A stretch of DNA of 8,891 bases from CAWUKT01 sp041565275 (GCA_041565275.1 JBFGVE010000120.1:1-8891), one strand, 5' to 3'; positions 1 to 8,073 are shown, counted from the stretch's first letter. The notes: generated from the sequence alone by a model not told the origin. Translations and numbers: made by a program.

Positions 1-8
1 CAGGTGTA

Positions 9-2462
9 CTATTTGACTTTTACGACTCGGGAAGCTCTTACTGGAGCGGATTGGATAATGTTCCCGGAAGTTAAGTCAACGTCACTATAATCTTGATTAA
101 CAGCTTCAACCTGAGGATTTACATCTATTGTTTCTTTGTGATAAAATGCTCTTGCGTGAGTGATTGGAGATTCCTTTTCCAAACGAAATTCAACGGGAGC
201 AGGCTCGATATTATTATCTGAAGTCCACTCTGCGATGAAGCCAGAGGAAGTTAGTGAAGGGGCAATGACCAAAGCTACAACTGACATCAACTTGAGGAGA
301 ATATTCAGAGAAGGACCTGAAGTATCTTTAAAGGGGTCACCTACCGTATCACCAACGACGGCGGCCTTGTGCGGTTCAGAACCTTTATGGAATTCTTTTC
401 CATCAATGGTTACACCTTCTTCAAACATCTTCTTAGCGTTGTCCCATGCACCACCTGCGTTGGACTGGAAAATAGCCATCATTACTCCAGAGGCAGTCAC
501 TCCAGCGAGGAGTCCACCGAGCATTTCGGCTCCCCCCAAGAAGCCGATAGCTACGGGAGAAAGGATTGCAAGAAGACCAGGAAGAACCATTTCGCGGATG
601 GAGGCTTGGGTAGATATCTCTACACACTTTTGGTAATCCGCTTTGCCGTCAGCAGCCTCAAAAACATTTGCGTCATCTTCCGACCAATCGGCTTTCTCAA
701 TTCCTGCTTCATCGTTCTTCCGCATGATATTCAGAGCAGCCTTCAATTCGGGAATTACATTAAATTGACGGCGCACCTCTCGGATCATCGCGTTGGCAGC
801 GCGGCCCACAGCACCCATAGATAGGGCTGAAAACACGAAGGGGAGCATAGCACCAACCAGAAGACCTGACATTACTTTCGGGTCGGCAACGTTGATGTTG
901 GTCACTCCGGCCGCAGTCATAAAGGCAGCGAAGAGTGCCAATGCAGTCAGTGCAGCCGAAGCAATTGCAAAACCTTTACCGATTGCAGCAGTAGTATTAC
1001 CAACTGCGTCCAGCTTATCGGTACGCTGGCGTACTTCTTTGGGAAGCTCAGACATTTCCGCAATTCCACCTGCATTGTCAGAGATAGGACCATAGGCATC
1101 AACTGCTAGCTGGATCCCAGTGTTGGCAAGCATGCCTACTGCAGCAATTGCAATACCATAAAGGCCTGCAAAGTGATGTGAAATTAAAATGGCGGCACCG
1201 ATCAAAAGAATTGGTACGGCAGTGGACATCATACCAACCCCAAGACCGGCGATAATATTTGTAGCAGCCCCGGTTCCAGATGCCGTGACGATAGACTGAA
1301 CTGGTTTTGTACCGGTTCCCGTGTAATATTCAGTTATTTTACCAACCCCAAGTCCAGCCAACAGACCAGCACTGACTGCAATACAGAGATCCAGAGGATC
1401 TATCATCATGGCAGTGCCACCACTCAGGATATCAGGGATAGCAGCACCATTTGGAATGACCCAATAAATGATGCCAAAGGTTGCGGCCAGCATGATAGCG
1501 GCAGAGCCAAATTCACCCTTATTTAAGGCAGTCTGGGGATTACCACCATCCTTAACACTCACGAGGAAGGTACCGAAGATGGAAATGAAGATACCAGCCG
1601 CAGCGAGGATAAGAGGAAGCACAACTAGCGGGAGGTCAATGGGGGAACCTATTGCAGAAGCGGTGGCTCCAAGTACCATAGTACCAATGATAGAACCTAC
1701 ATAAGACTCAAAAAGATCAGCACCCATTCCGGCAACATCACCAACGTTATCACCAACGTTATCAGCAATGGTCGCAGGGTTAAGTGGGTGATCTTCAGGA
1801 ATTCCGGCTTCTACCTTGCCTACGAGATCAGCGCCTACGTCAGCGGCTTTGGTATAAATACCTCCACCTACACGTGCGAAAAGGGCTATTGAAGAAGCTC
1901 CTAGCGAAAAACCGGAAAGAACATTGAGTACCATAATGGTGGTGGCCTTTGCATCTCCGGTGGCGGGGCTTCCCTTAGTGATCATTTCAGGTAGAAATTC
2001 AGTGTACACCAGGAAAAGTCCTCCTAAACCTAGAACTCCAAGACCTACAACTCCAAGACCCATAACAGCCCCACCCGAAAAAGCTACATTGAGTGCCTTA
2101 CCGAGGGAGGTACGAGCTGCCTGAGTGGTACGTACATTTGCCTTGGTGGCGACACGCATTCCAAGATAGCCAGCGAGGGCAGAACAAACTGCACCTACGA
2201 CAAAGGAAAGCGCCACTAGCCAGTGAGAGGCTTCTTCAGAAGCACCTTTGATGGCGAGCAAAACGGTTACCGCAAGCACAAAAATAGCCAAAATGCGATA
2301 CTCAGCCTTGAGGAAAGCCATTGCACCGTCTGAAATATTTTTGGCAATCCGGGCCATCTTTTCAGTCCCCACTTCTTGCCTGGAAACCCAGTTGGACTTG
2401 ATATATACAAATACCAAAGCGACTACGCCGGCTAGTGGGAGGAAATAAATGAGATTATCCAT
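9..2462 (-). CDS. hppA: K+-dependent membrane-bound ion-pumping pyrophosphatase
   Basis: Integral inner-membrane pump that hydrolyses pyrophosphate to phosphate and moves H+ and/or Na+ out of the cytoplasm. The family signatures are all present in the 817-residue product. These are the DxxxDxxGKVE loop (about 208-218), the DNVGDNVGD metal-pyrophosphate site (234-242) followed by GMGADLFE (245-252), AYGPISDNAGG (456-466), SNAGGAWDNAKK (667-678) and GDTVGDPFKDTSGPS (704-718). Many hydrophobic segments fit the usual 16 helices. After GNTT (488-491) comes Ala492, with Gly495; Ala rather than Lys here marks the K+-dependent subfamily. Glu252 lies where Na+ pumps and some H+ pumps of this subfamily carry their gating glutamate, so the pumped ion is not settled. 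About 75 hydrophilic residues follow the last helix, which makes the protein longer than the 726-residue Thermotoga enzyme. The ATG start agrees with the family N-terminus (short lead, then helix 1). There is no Shine-Dalgarno. The gene is divergent from the protease gene and has its own promoter. Identity is very sure. Confidence 0.97.
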   Translation of the reverse strand: MDNLIYFLPLAGVVALVFVYIKSNWVSRQEVGTEKMARIAKNISDGAMAFLKAEYRILAIFVLAVTVLLAIKGASEEASHWLVALSFVVGAVCSALAGYLGMRVATKANVRTTQAARTSLGKALNVAFSGGAVMGLGVVGLGVLGLGGLFLVYTEFLPEMITKGSPATGDAKATTIMVLNVLSGFSLGASSIALFARVGGGIYTKAADVGADLVGKVEAGIPEDHPLNPATIADNVGDNVGDVAGMGADLFESYVGSIIGTMVLGATASAIGSPIDLPLVVLPLILAAAGIFISIFGTFLVSVKDGGNPQTALNKGEFGSAAIMLAATFGIIYWVIPNGAAIPDILSGGTAMMIDPLDLCIAVSAGLLAGLGVGKITEYYTGTGTKPVQSIVTASGTGAATNIIAGLGVGMMSTAVPILLIGAAILISHHFAGLYGIAIAAVGMLANTGIQLAVDAYGPISDNAGGIAEMSELPKEVRQRTDKLDAVGNTTAAIGKGFAIASAALTALALFAAFMTAAGVTNINVADPKVMSGLLVGAMLPFVFSALSMGAVGRAANAMIREVRRQFNVIPELKAALNIMRKNDEAGIEKADWSEDDANVFEAADGKADYQKCVEISTQASIREMVLPGLLAILSPVAIGFLGGAEMLGGLLAGVTASGVMMAIFQSNAGGAWDNAKKMFEEGVTIDGKEFHKGSEPHKAAVVGDTVGDPFKDTSGPSLNILLKLMSVVALVIAPSLTSSGFIAEWTSDNNIEPAPVEFRLEKESPITHARAFYHKETIDVNPQVEAVNQDYSDVDLTSGNIIQSAPVRASRVVKVK

Positions 2463-2518
2463 GAGTTAACATTATCTGACATTCGACCGATTAGATTCCA
2501 TTAAATTCTACCAAGGCG

Positions 2519-2549
2519 CAAATTTAGTGTGTGGCAAGGTAAATTCAAA
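2519..2549 (-). promoter_or_regulatory. Bacteroidota-type promoter of hppA
   Basis: On the minus strand the sequence reads TTTG (2549-2546), a 19-nt spacer, then TAAATTTG (2526-2519). This matches exactly the TTTG-N19-21-TAnnTTTG pattern recognised by the primary sigma factor of Bacteroidota. Transcription would start a few bases beyond 2519, giving a leader of about 50 nt before the hppA ATG. The match and spacing are read directly; activity is inferred. Confidence 0.7.
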
Positions 2550-2743
2550 TTCGCGGATTCAACTACCCTATTCTTAGACACAATTTTTTCCGGAGAATGA
2601 TACTCAAAGACTTGAGAAAGGAGACTTAACAATCCAACTACCCACCAATCTTAAACAAAAGATTAAATAATTCGGTACTTCTAGCTAGTTCTTCGCACCT
2701 CATTTAAAGTGTTTTAAATTGCCTTCTTTTTAATCCCATGTTT

Positions 2744-2775
2744 TTTATCGTAATTATCCTGTGGATAAAGATAAA
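2744..2775. repeat. Nested inverted repeat with a perfect DnaA-box 9-mer
   Basis: Outer arms TTTATC (2744-2749) and GATAAA (2770-2775) flank inner arms TTATCC (2754-2759) and GGATAA (2763-2768) around a TGT centre. The 9-mer TGTGGATAA (2760-2768) is the exact complement of the consensus DnaA box TTATCCACA. The element ends 11 nt before the protease ATG, so it could be an operator or a 5' leader hairpin. The palindrome and the 9-mer are directly visible; any binding is inferred. A single box without dnaA or dnaN nearby does not make an origin. Confidence 0.5.
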
Positions 2776-2786
2776 CTGGTAATGTT

Positions 2787-5700
2787 ATGGGAAGATTAAT
2801 TCTGCTTTTTGTCTTCGTATTGGCTGTATGCGTGTCTCCAGCACAACAAACCAACGAGCTTATCGGAGAATATTTAAATGAAAATCGCGGCATCTATAGC
2901 CTGACTGAGGCAGATGTAACCGGTTGGATCGTCACCGATCATGTGGTCTCCAAACATAACGGTATTGAGCACGTTTACATCCAGCAAACCTTTCAGGATA
3001 TACCTGTCTTTAATGGCGTTGCCAACTTTAATCTATGGAAAGGTAGTGTCCTTAGCATGCACAGCCGCTTTGTCTCAAATCTACAGGCAAAGGTAAATGC
3101 CGTCTCCCCTTCTATCAGTCCCATTCAAGCGGTCGAGGCTGCGGCTGGCTACCTGGATCTTCCCGTCAACTCACCAGTTAAGATTCTCACAGCAGAGAAT
3201 TCTACCAATTATTTCGTCAGCAAAGGCAGCATTTCACTGGTAGATATTCCTGTTCGTCTTTCTTATCAGCCAACGGCTACCGGAGCTGTAAAACTATCTT
3301 GGGATCTTTCGATCTATGTTCCAAATGCCAAGCACTGGTGGAGTATACGGATTGATGCCCTCAATGGAGACCTTCTAGATAAGATTGACTGGGTCACACG
3401 ATGCGAATTTGGATCCTGCAAATTAAATAGCGAAGGCCAGACCCATCTTCTGCATCCTGAAGCCATCTCCCCTGTACCCCGCATCCAGAATCCAGATGAC
3501 TACCGGGTATTCGCCTTGCCCTTGGAAAGCCCTAACCATGGCAGTCGCACCCTTGCAGTCAGCCCTTCAGATGCTTCCGCTTCACCTTTTGGATGGCATG
3601 ATACAAATGGTCAGGCAGGTGCTGAGTTTACCATCACGCGTGGAAACAATGTATACGCATACGAAGACCGGGACAACAACAACTCTCCAGGGTACAGCCC
3701 CGACGGGGGAGGTTCGCTGGTTTTTGATTTCCCCCTCAACTTTAACCAAGCGCCACAAGGCTATGAGGATGCTGCTATCACCAACCTTTTTTATTGGAAC
3801 AATATGATGCACGATGTTTGGTACAATTATGGGTTCGATGAAGCCAGTGGCAATTTCCAGGAAAACAACTATGGTAATGGAGGAATTGGGGGTGATTATG
3901 TTAATGCTGAAGCTCAGGACGGTGGCGGCACTAACAACGCCAACTTCGCAACTCCGGGAGATGGACAAAATCCCCGAATGCAGATGTACCTCTGGAATTC
4001 GAGCGGAAGTAATGCTGCCAATTATCTGACTGTGAATGCTCCTGCCACAATCTCTGGCCCTTACAGTGCCACTGATGCCACCTTTGGTCCCGGTCTTCCC
4101 ACTACCCCTATCACGGCAGATGTAGTCATGGTAGACGACAACAGCAATCCCGATCCGAATGATGGTTGTGACTCACTTGTCAACGGCCCTGCAATCAACG
4201 GCAAAATCGCCTTGATCGTACGCGCCAACTGTACTTTTGTTGCGAAAGTTGAAGCTGCACAACAACAAGGTGCAGTTGCAGTGATCATAGTCAACAATGT
4301 CAGCAGCGCCCCAATCACAATGAGCGGTACTTCCAGCAACATCACAATCCCTTCGATTATGATCTCCCAAGCCGACGGTAACTCAATCATAACCCAATTG
4401 GCAAATGGTCCTGTTAATGCGACGATTGGCAACGTGCCCGGCAACTTTGAGAAAGATGGTGACTTTGACAATGGCATCATCGCCCACGAGTACGGGCACG
4501 GTATTTCCAACCGCCTCACTGGTGGTCCGAGTGCATCGGGCTGCCTAAGCAATTCTGAGCAAATGGGCGAAGGATGGAGTGACTGGTTTGGCTTGATACT
4601 CACTATTGAAACCGGAGATCAGGATACCGACGCACGTGGGATTGGTACTTTTGCCATCAACCAGCCCATAAATGGAACAGGCATTCGAAATGCACCCTAT
4701 TCGACCAGCTTCGCTGTCAATAATTTCACCTACGCAGCTACCAACAATACCGGGAATATATCTCAGCCCCACGGCATTGGATTTGTCTGGTGCACAATGC
4801 TTTGGGATCTTACATGGGCCTTGATTGACCAGTACGGACTTGACCCTGATCTGTACAATGGTACAGGAGGAAACAACATCGCCATGCAATTGATAATCGA
4901 TGGCCTGAAGTTACAACCTTGCAATCCAGGCTTCGTCGATGGCCGCGACGCCATTCTGATGGCTGACCAGGTAAACTACAATGGCACCAATCAATGCCTC
5001 ATCTGGGAAGTATTTGCCAATCGTGGGCTTGGATTAAGTGCCGACCAGGGAAGTTCTAACAGCCGCATTGACCAAGTGGAGGCATTTGACATTCCCACAC
5101 TCTGCCAGACACCAACATCGTCCCCTAATGCAGCTTTCTCCAATACAGACGTTAATCCCTGTGACGGAAATATCCTCTTCACGGATCAATCTACTGCAGT
5201 CCCACAATCCTGGGCCTGGGACTTCGGTGACGGCAATGGCTCGACCATGCAAAACCCTACTCATTCCTACTCTGTATCGGGTATATATTCAGTTACACTA
5301 ATTGTTACCAACTCCATAGGAGCGGATACAACAACTCAAAATATCTTAGTAACACTGCTTGCCCCGCCAACCATGACTGACGGTGAAGCCTGTACCAACA
5401 ATCCGGTTACCATGTCGGGAATGACAAATGGTAGTGGTTACATCCAATGGCAAGACAACAATGGGATTGTGCTCGCAACGGGACCAACCTACACTTCTCC
5501 CCCATTAACTACCAGTACTTCCTACAATGCCTACAATATCATTTCCTTCCCCTCTCAAAATGTGGGTCCGGTAAATGGAAACTTTGGTACTGGAAGTTAT
5601 CATGGAACCACCTTTACCGGAACGGTGGAGTTCACAGCGTTTGACGCGTTTACCATCACTTCTGCATGGGTGGATGCAGATGGTACCGGCAACAGGGACC

Positions 5701-6488
5701 TTTTCCTTTTCGATGATCAAGGCAATGCATTACAACAAATCACCGTGAATATTCCAGACGGTCAAAGCCGAATAAATCTTGATTTCAGGATACCCGGATC
5801 TGGAGATTACTCAGTCGGTGGAACAGGTGTAAATCTCTATCGTAACAACACAGGTGCCAACTACCCTTATACCCTCCAAGGGGTGATGACAATTACCGGA
5901 TCACCTGCTGGACCTGACTTCTATTACTACTTATATGACTTGGAAGTCCAGAAAGATTCATGTGTATCCGATCCCAGTCCGGTCAATGCCACAATCGCAG
6001 AGGCTAATTTCTCTTACCTAGCCAATCAGAGGGTCGTAAACTTTACAGATGCTTCCTCAGGAGCCACATCCTGGCTTTGGAACTTTGGGGATGGTAACAC
6101 CAGCATCCAGCAAAACCCGACCCATACTTATACTCAAAATGGTAACTATATAGTTACTCTCACGATCAATGGCGGAACCTGCGTTCATTCCGATACACTC
6201 GCAGTAGCCATGACTAGTTTTTCTCAGGATTTGGAAAATGAAAATTCCGTTTCTATCCTGCCAAACCCAACCAGTGGGGTGACTTACCTGTGTTTGGATC
6301 AGACGGTAGCTAGGGCTGTTGATGTGCAGGTAATCAGTATAGATGGAAGGATCTTATTGAAAGCTCAGATTGATGAAGGACAATCCCGGACTGTGGTTGA
6401 CATCTCCTGTCTCCCCAATGCGATGTACTATGTGCGGATTCAATCGGATGACCGAACCGTGACAAAGAAACTTGTTCTGCAGAAGTAG
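2787..6488 (+). CDS. Secreted M36 (fungalysin-type) zinc metalloprotease with type IX sorting domain
   Basis: Predicted extracellular endopeptidase of 1233 residues. Order of parts: signal peptide (1-19, probable cleavage after Ala19 in SPA-QQ); fungalysin/thermolysin-type (FTP) propeptide region (about 45-220); first part of the M36 domain starting near GWHD (269-272); a protease-associated (PA) insertion (about 415-548, core NGKIALIVRANCTF); second part of M36 with HEYGH (567-571). His567, His571 and Glu595 (in GEGWSDW) are the expected zinc ligands, and Glu568 the catalytic base. Then come PKD domain 1 (780-856, WDFGDG at 811-816), an Ig-like segment (about 858-919), an unnamed beta-rich module (about 920-1059), PKD domain 2 (about 1071-1144, WNFGDG ending at 1103), and a C-terminal type IX sorting domain (about 1155-1233, ILPNPTSG then a KKLVLQK end). 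The protein should be exported by Sec, moved across the outer membrane by the Por system, and trimmed at both ends. All active-site residues are intact. Substrate is unknown. The ATG is chosen because it directly precedes the signal peptide. Confidence 0.95.
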   Translation: MGRLILLFVFVLAVCVSPAQQTNELIGEYLNENRGIYSLTEADVTGWIVTDHVVSKHNGIEHVYIQQTFQDIPVFNGVANFNLWKGSVLSMHSRFVSNLQAKVNAVSPSISPIQAVEAAAGYLDLPVNSPVKILTAENSTNYFVSKGSISLVDIPVRLSYQPTATGAVKLSWDLSIYVPNAKHWWSIRIDALNGDLLDKIDWVTRCEFGSCKLNSEGQTHLLHPEAISPVPRIQNPDDYRVFALPLESPNHGSRTLAVSPSDASASPFGWHDTNGQAGAEFTITRGNNVYAYEDRDNNNSPGYSPDGGGSLVFDFPLNFNQAPQGYEDAAITNLFYWNNMMHDVWYNYGFDEASGNFQENNYGNGGIGGDYVNAEAQDGGGTNNANFATPGDGQNPRMQMYLWNSSGSNAANYLTVNAPATISGPYSATDATFGPGLPTTPITADVVMVDDNSNPDPNDGCDSLVNGPAINGKIALIVRANCTFVAKVEAAQQQGAVAVIIVNNVSSAPITMSGTSSNITIPSIMISQADGNSIITQLANGPVNATIGNVPGNFEKDGDFDNGIIAHEYGHGISNRLTGGPSASGCLSNSEQMGEGWSDWFGLILTIETGDQDTDARGIGTFAINQPINGTGIRNAPYSTSFAVNNFTYAATNNTGNISQPHGIGFVWCTMLWDLTWALIDQYGLDPDLYNGTGGNNIAMQLIIDGLKLQPCNPGFVDGRDAILMADQVNYNGTNQCLIWEVFANRGLGLSADQGSSNSRIDQVEAFDIPTLCQTPTSSPNAAFSNTDVNPCDGNILFTDQSTAVPQSWAWDFGDGNGSTMQNPTHSYSVSGIYSVTLIVTNSIGADTTTQNILVTLLAPPTMTDGEACTNNPVTMSGMTNGSGYIQWQDNNGIVLATGPTYTSPPLTTSTSYNAYNIISFPSQNVGPVNGNFGTGSYHGTTFTGTVEFTAFDAFTITSAWVDADGTGNRDLFLFDDQGNALQQITVNIPDGQSRINLDFRIPGSGDYSVGGTGVNLYRNNTGANYPYTLQGVMTITGSPAGPDFYYYLYDLEVQKDSCVSDPSPVNATIAEANFSYLANQRVVNFTDASSGATSWLWNFGDGNTSIQQNPTHTYTQNGNYIVTLTINGGTCVHSDTLAVAMTSFSQDLENENSVSILPNPTSGVTYLCLDQTVARAVDVQVISIDGRILLKAQIDEGQSRTVVDISCLPNAMYYVRIQSDDRTVTKKLVLQK

Positions 6489-6526
6489 AAACTCATGGCA
6501 CAACAATAATTGGCATGAAAAGATAT

Positions 6527-6563
6527 ATTCCGGCAGTATATAATACCTGGAATTGTCCTTTTT
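6527..6563 (+). terminator. Candidate rho-independent terminator of the M36 protease gene
   Basis: ATTCCGG (6527-6533) can pair with CC-T-GGAAT (6546-6553), giving a 7-bp stem with one bulged T. Five bases after the stem comes a run of five T (6559-6563). It starts 38 nt after the protease stop and 86 nt before ffh. The stem is short and imperfect, so strength is uncertain. It suggests that ffh is transcribed from its own promoter. Confidence 0.35.
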
Positions 6564-6648
6564 AAGGTCCAAACTGCATAAGCTCTCTCTTCCTTTCCCG
6601 ATAAAATTTGTTAGTTTAGCAAACTGAATATTTGACAAAACGCAATAC

Positions 6649-7986
6649 ATGTTTGAGAATCTTAGTTCCAAATTAGACCGCTCGTTCAGAAAGCTCAAGG
6701 GATCACACAAGATCACTGAGTTGAACATTGCGGAAATGATGAAGGAAATCCGCCGGGCCTTGGTGGATGCAGATGTTAACTATAAAGTAGCCAAGGAATT
6801 CTGCGACACGGTTAAGGAAAAGGCTTTGGGTGAGGATGTCCTCATATCGGTTAAACCCAGCCAGTTGATGGTTAAGATCGTCAAGGAAGAACTGGCCGAC
6901 CTTATGGGTGGCAAAAAAATTGACATCAGTTATGCTAGTAAACCGCCGACTGTAATTCTAATTGCGGGCCTTCAAGGTTCCGGAAAAACAACTTTCTCAG
7001 GAAAGCTCGCCAGGTTTCTAAAATCTGAAGGACATGCTCCTTTACTGGTTGCTTGTGATGTCTACCGTCCCGCTGCTATCGACCAGTTGACAGTATTGTC
7101 AGAAGAAGTTGGGGTAAGCATTTATACAGACCGTGAAACTAAGGATCCACTCGACATTGCGAAGACAGGTGTTGAATTTGCCAAGAAAAATGGCAAAGAT
7201 GTGGTAATTGTGGATACAGCTGGTCGTCTCGCTGTAGACGAGCAGATGATGAATGAGATCGAAGGCCTCAAGAAGGGCTTAGTACCAGATGAAATCCTCT
7301 TTGTAGTGGATTCAATGACTGGTCAGGATGCTGTTAATACTGCTAAAGAATTTAACGATCGCCTTGACTTTGATGGGGTTGTACTAACCAAACTCGACGG
7401 TGATACCCGGGGTGGTGCGGCCATTTCGATTCGTAAAGTTGTTGATAAACCCATCAAATTTGTCTCCAATGGCGAAAAGATGGATGCGCTCGACTACTTT
7501 TATCCCAATCGTATGGCCTCCCGGATTCTCGGAATGGGTGATATCGAAACGTTAGTTGACCGTGCTCAGAAGGAATACGACGAAACTGAATCAAAGCGCC
7601 TTCGTGAGAAGATGGCCAAAAATCAGTTCGACTTTGATGATTTCCTCAAACAGCTCAAGACTATCAAGAAAATGGGCAACATCAAGGACCTGCTTGGCAT
7701 GATCCCAGGGGTTGGGAAAGCTATAAAAAATGCTGACATTCCTGAAGATGCCTTCAAACATATTGAGGCGATCATTCATTCAATGACCAAAGATGAACGC
7801 TCCAACCCAGCCCTTATCAATGGTTCACGTCGCCGACGGATCGCCAAGGGATCCGGACGCCCAGTACAAGAAATCAACCAGTTGCTCAAACAATTTGGCC
7901 AGATGAAAAAGATGATGAAAACCATGAACAAGCTTAATTCAAAAGGAATGAGCATGAAAAACCTACCCATGATGAATCGGAAGTAA
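6649..7986 (+). CDS. ffh: Signal recognition particle GTPase Ffh (SRP54)
   Basis: Protein part of the signal recognition particle. It binds SRP RNA and hydrophobic signal sequences on ribosomes and, with the receptor FtsY, delivers nascent inner-membrane proteins to the translocon in a GTP-dependent cycle. The 445-residue product has the usual family length and layout. The N domain is a helical bundle (about 1-90). The G domain carries P-loop GLQGSGKTT (107-115), DVYRPAAIDQL (137-147), DTAGR (189-193), TKLDGD (247-252) and the closing loop SNGEK (273-277), followed by RILGMGD (292-298). The M domain (about 325-435) is methionine-rich, with MGNIKDLLGMIPG (342-354) and the RNA-binding SRRRRIAKGSGR (393-404). 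In the closing loop Ser-Asn stands where many homologues have Gly-Thr or Gly-Val. The ATG gives the standard MFENLSSKL N-terminus; no Shine-Dalgarno precedes it. It lies 160 nt behind the protease gene on the same strand, with a possible terminator between, so it is probably a separate transcript. Confidence 0.98.
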   Translation: MFENLSSKLDRSFRKLKGSHKITELNIAEMMKEIRRALVDADVNYKVAKEFCDTVKEKALGEDVLISVKPSQLMVKIVKEELADLMGGKKIDISYASKPPTVILIAGLQGSGKTTFSGKLARFLKSEGHAPLLVACDVYRPAAIDQLTVLSEEVGVSIYTDRETKDPLDIAKTGVEFAKKNGKDVVIVDTAGRLAVDEQMMNEIEGLKKGLVPDEILFVVDSMTGQDAVNTAKEFNDRLDFDGVVLTKLDGDTRGGAAISIRKVVDKPIKFVSNGEKMDALDYFYPNRMASRILGMGDIETLVDRAQKEYDETESKRLREKMAKNQFDFDDFLKQLKTIKKMGNIKDLLGMIPGVGKAIKNADIPEDAFKHIEAIIHSMTKDERSNPALINGSRRRRIAKGSGRPVQEINQLLKQFGQMKKMMKTMNKLNSKGMSMKNLPMMNRK

Positions 7987-8026
7987 GTATTCGGCTTTGA
8001 TTAAAATTGATGAGTAAGACGACTTG

Positions 8027-8039
8027 ACTTAGGCTAAGT
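8027..8039. repeat. Small inverted repeat downstream of ffh
   Basis: ACTTA-GGC-TAAGT is a 5-bp stem with a 3-nt loop, 41 nt after the ffh stop. It is followed on the plus strand by T-rich sequence (TTTCATATTCTTTC). It may act as a weak ffh terminator, but it has only one G-C pair in the stem and no clean T-run. Confidence 0.25.
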
Positions 8040-8073
8040 TTCATATTCTTTCAGGTCAGGGTCTGATTAATCT

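Larger units (their letters stand above)
2463..2786. other. Divergent intergenic region between hppA and the M36 protease gene
   Basis: This 324-nt gap separates two genes transcribed away from each other. It is AT-rich, especially from about 2650 onward. The half next to hppA holds the hppA promoter. The half next to the protease gene holds a nested inverted repeat at 2744-2775. No exact TAnnTTTG box was found pointing toward the protease gene, so its promoter is unassigned or degenerate. No convincing small gene or structured RNA was seen. An out-of-frame ATG at 2782 opens only five codons. Confidence 0.6.

Noticed and set aside
1737..1768. Tandem direct repeat CCAACGTTATCA
   Set aside because: It encodes the conserved DNVGDNVGD active-site motif of the pyrophosphatase, so the repeat is explained by protein function.
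160..2448. Several plus-strand open frames opposite the pyrophosphatase gene
   Set aside because: They are antisense shadows of hppA. Their products are low-complexity, rich in Pro, Ala, Ser and Thr, and no family is recognisable; hppA itself matches its family over almost its full length.
2760..2768. Replication origin suggested by the perfect DnaA box
   Set aside because: Only one exact box is present, there is no cluster of further boxes, and neither dnaA nor dnaN is nearby. It is kept only as a possible regulatory site.
2820..2831. Lipoprotein signal (LAVC, residues 12-15) in the M36 protease
   Set aside because: The residue before Cys is Val, not Gly, Ala or Ser, and a good type I cleavage site (SPA-QQ) follows. 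The C-terminal sorting domain also favours a secreted protein.
6491..6520. Near-palindrome with CATGGCA and TGGCATG behind the protease stop
   Set aside because: Only the outer CATG arms pair; the next bases mismatch, so no stable hairpin forms.
6601..6634. Promoter for ffh from TTTG (6607-6610) and TATTTG (6629-6634)
   Set aside because: The downstream box lacks the two spacer bases of TAnnTTTG, and the spacing is off (16-18 nt). It is too degenerate to list as a feature.
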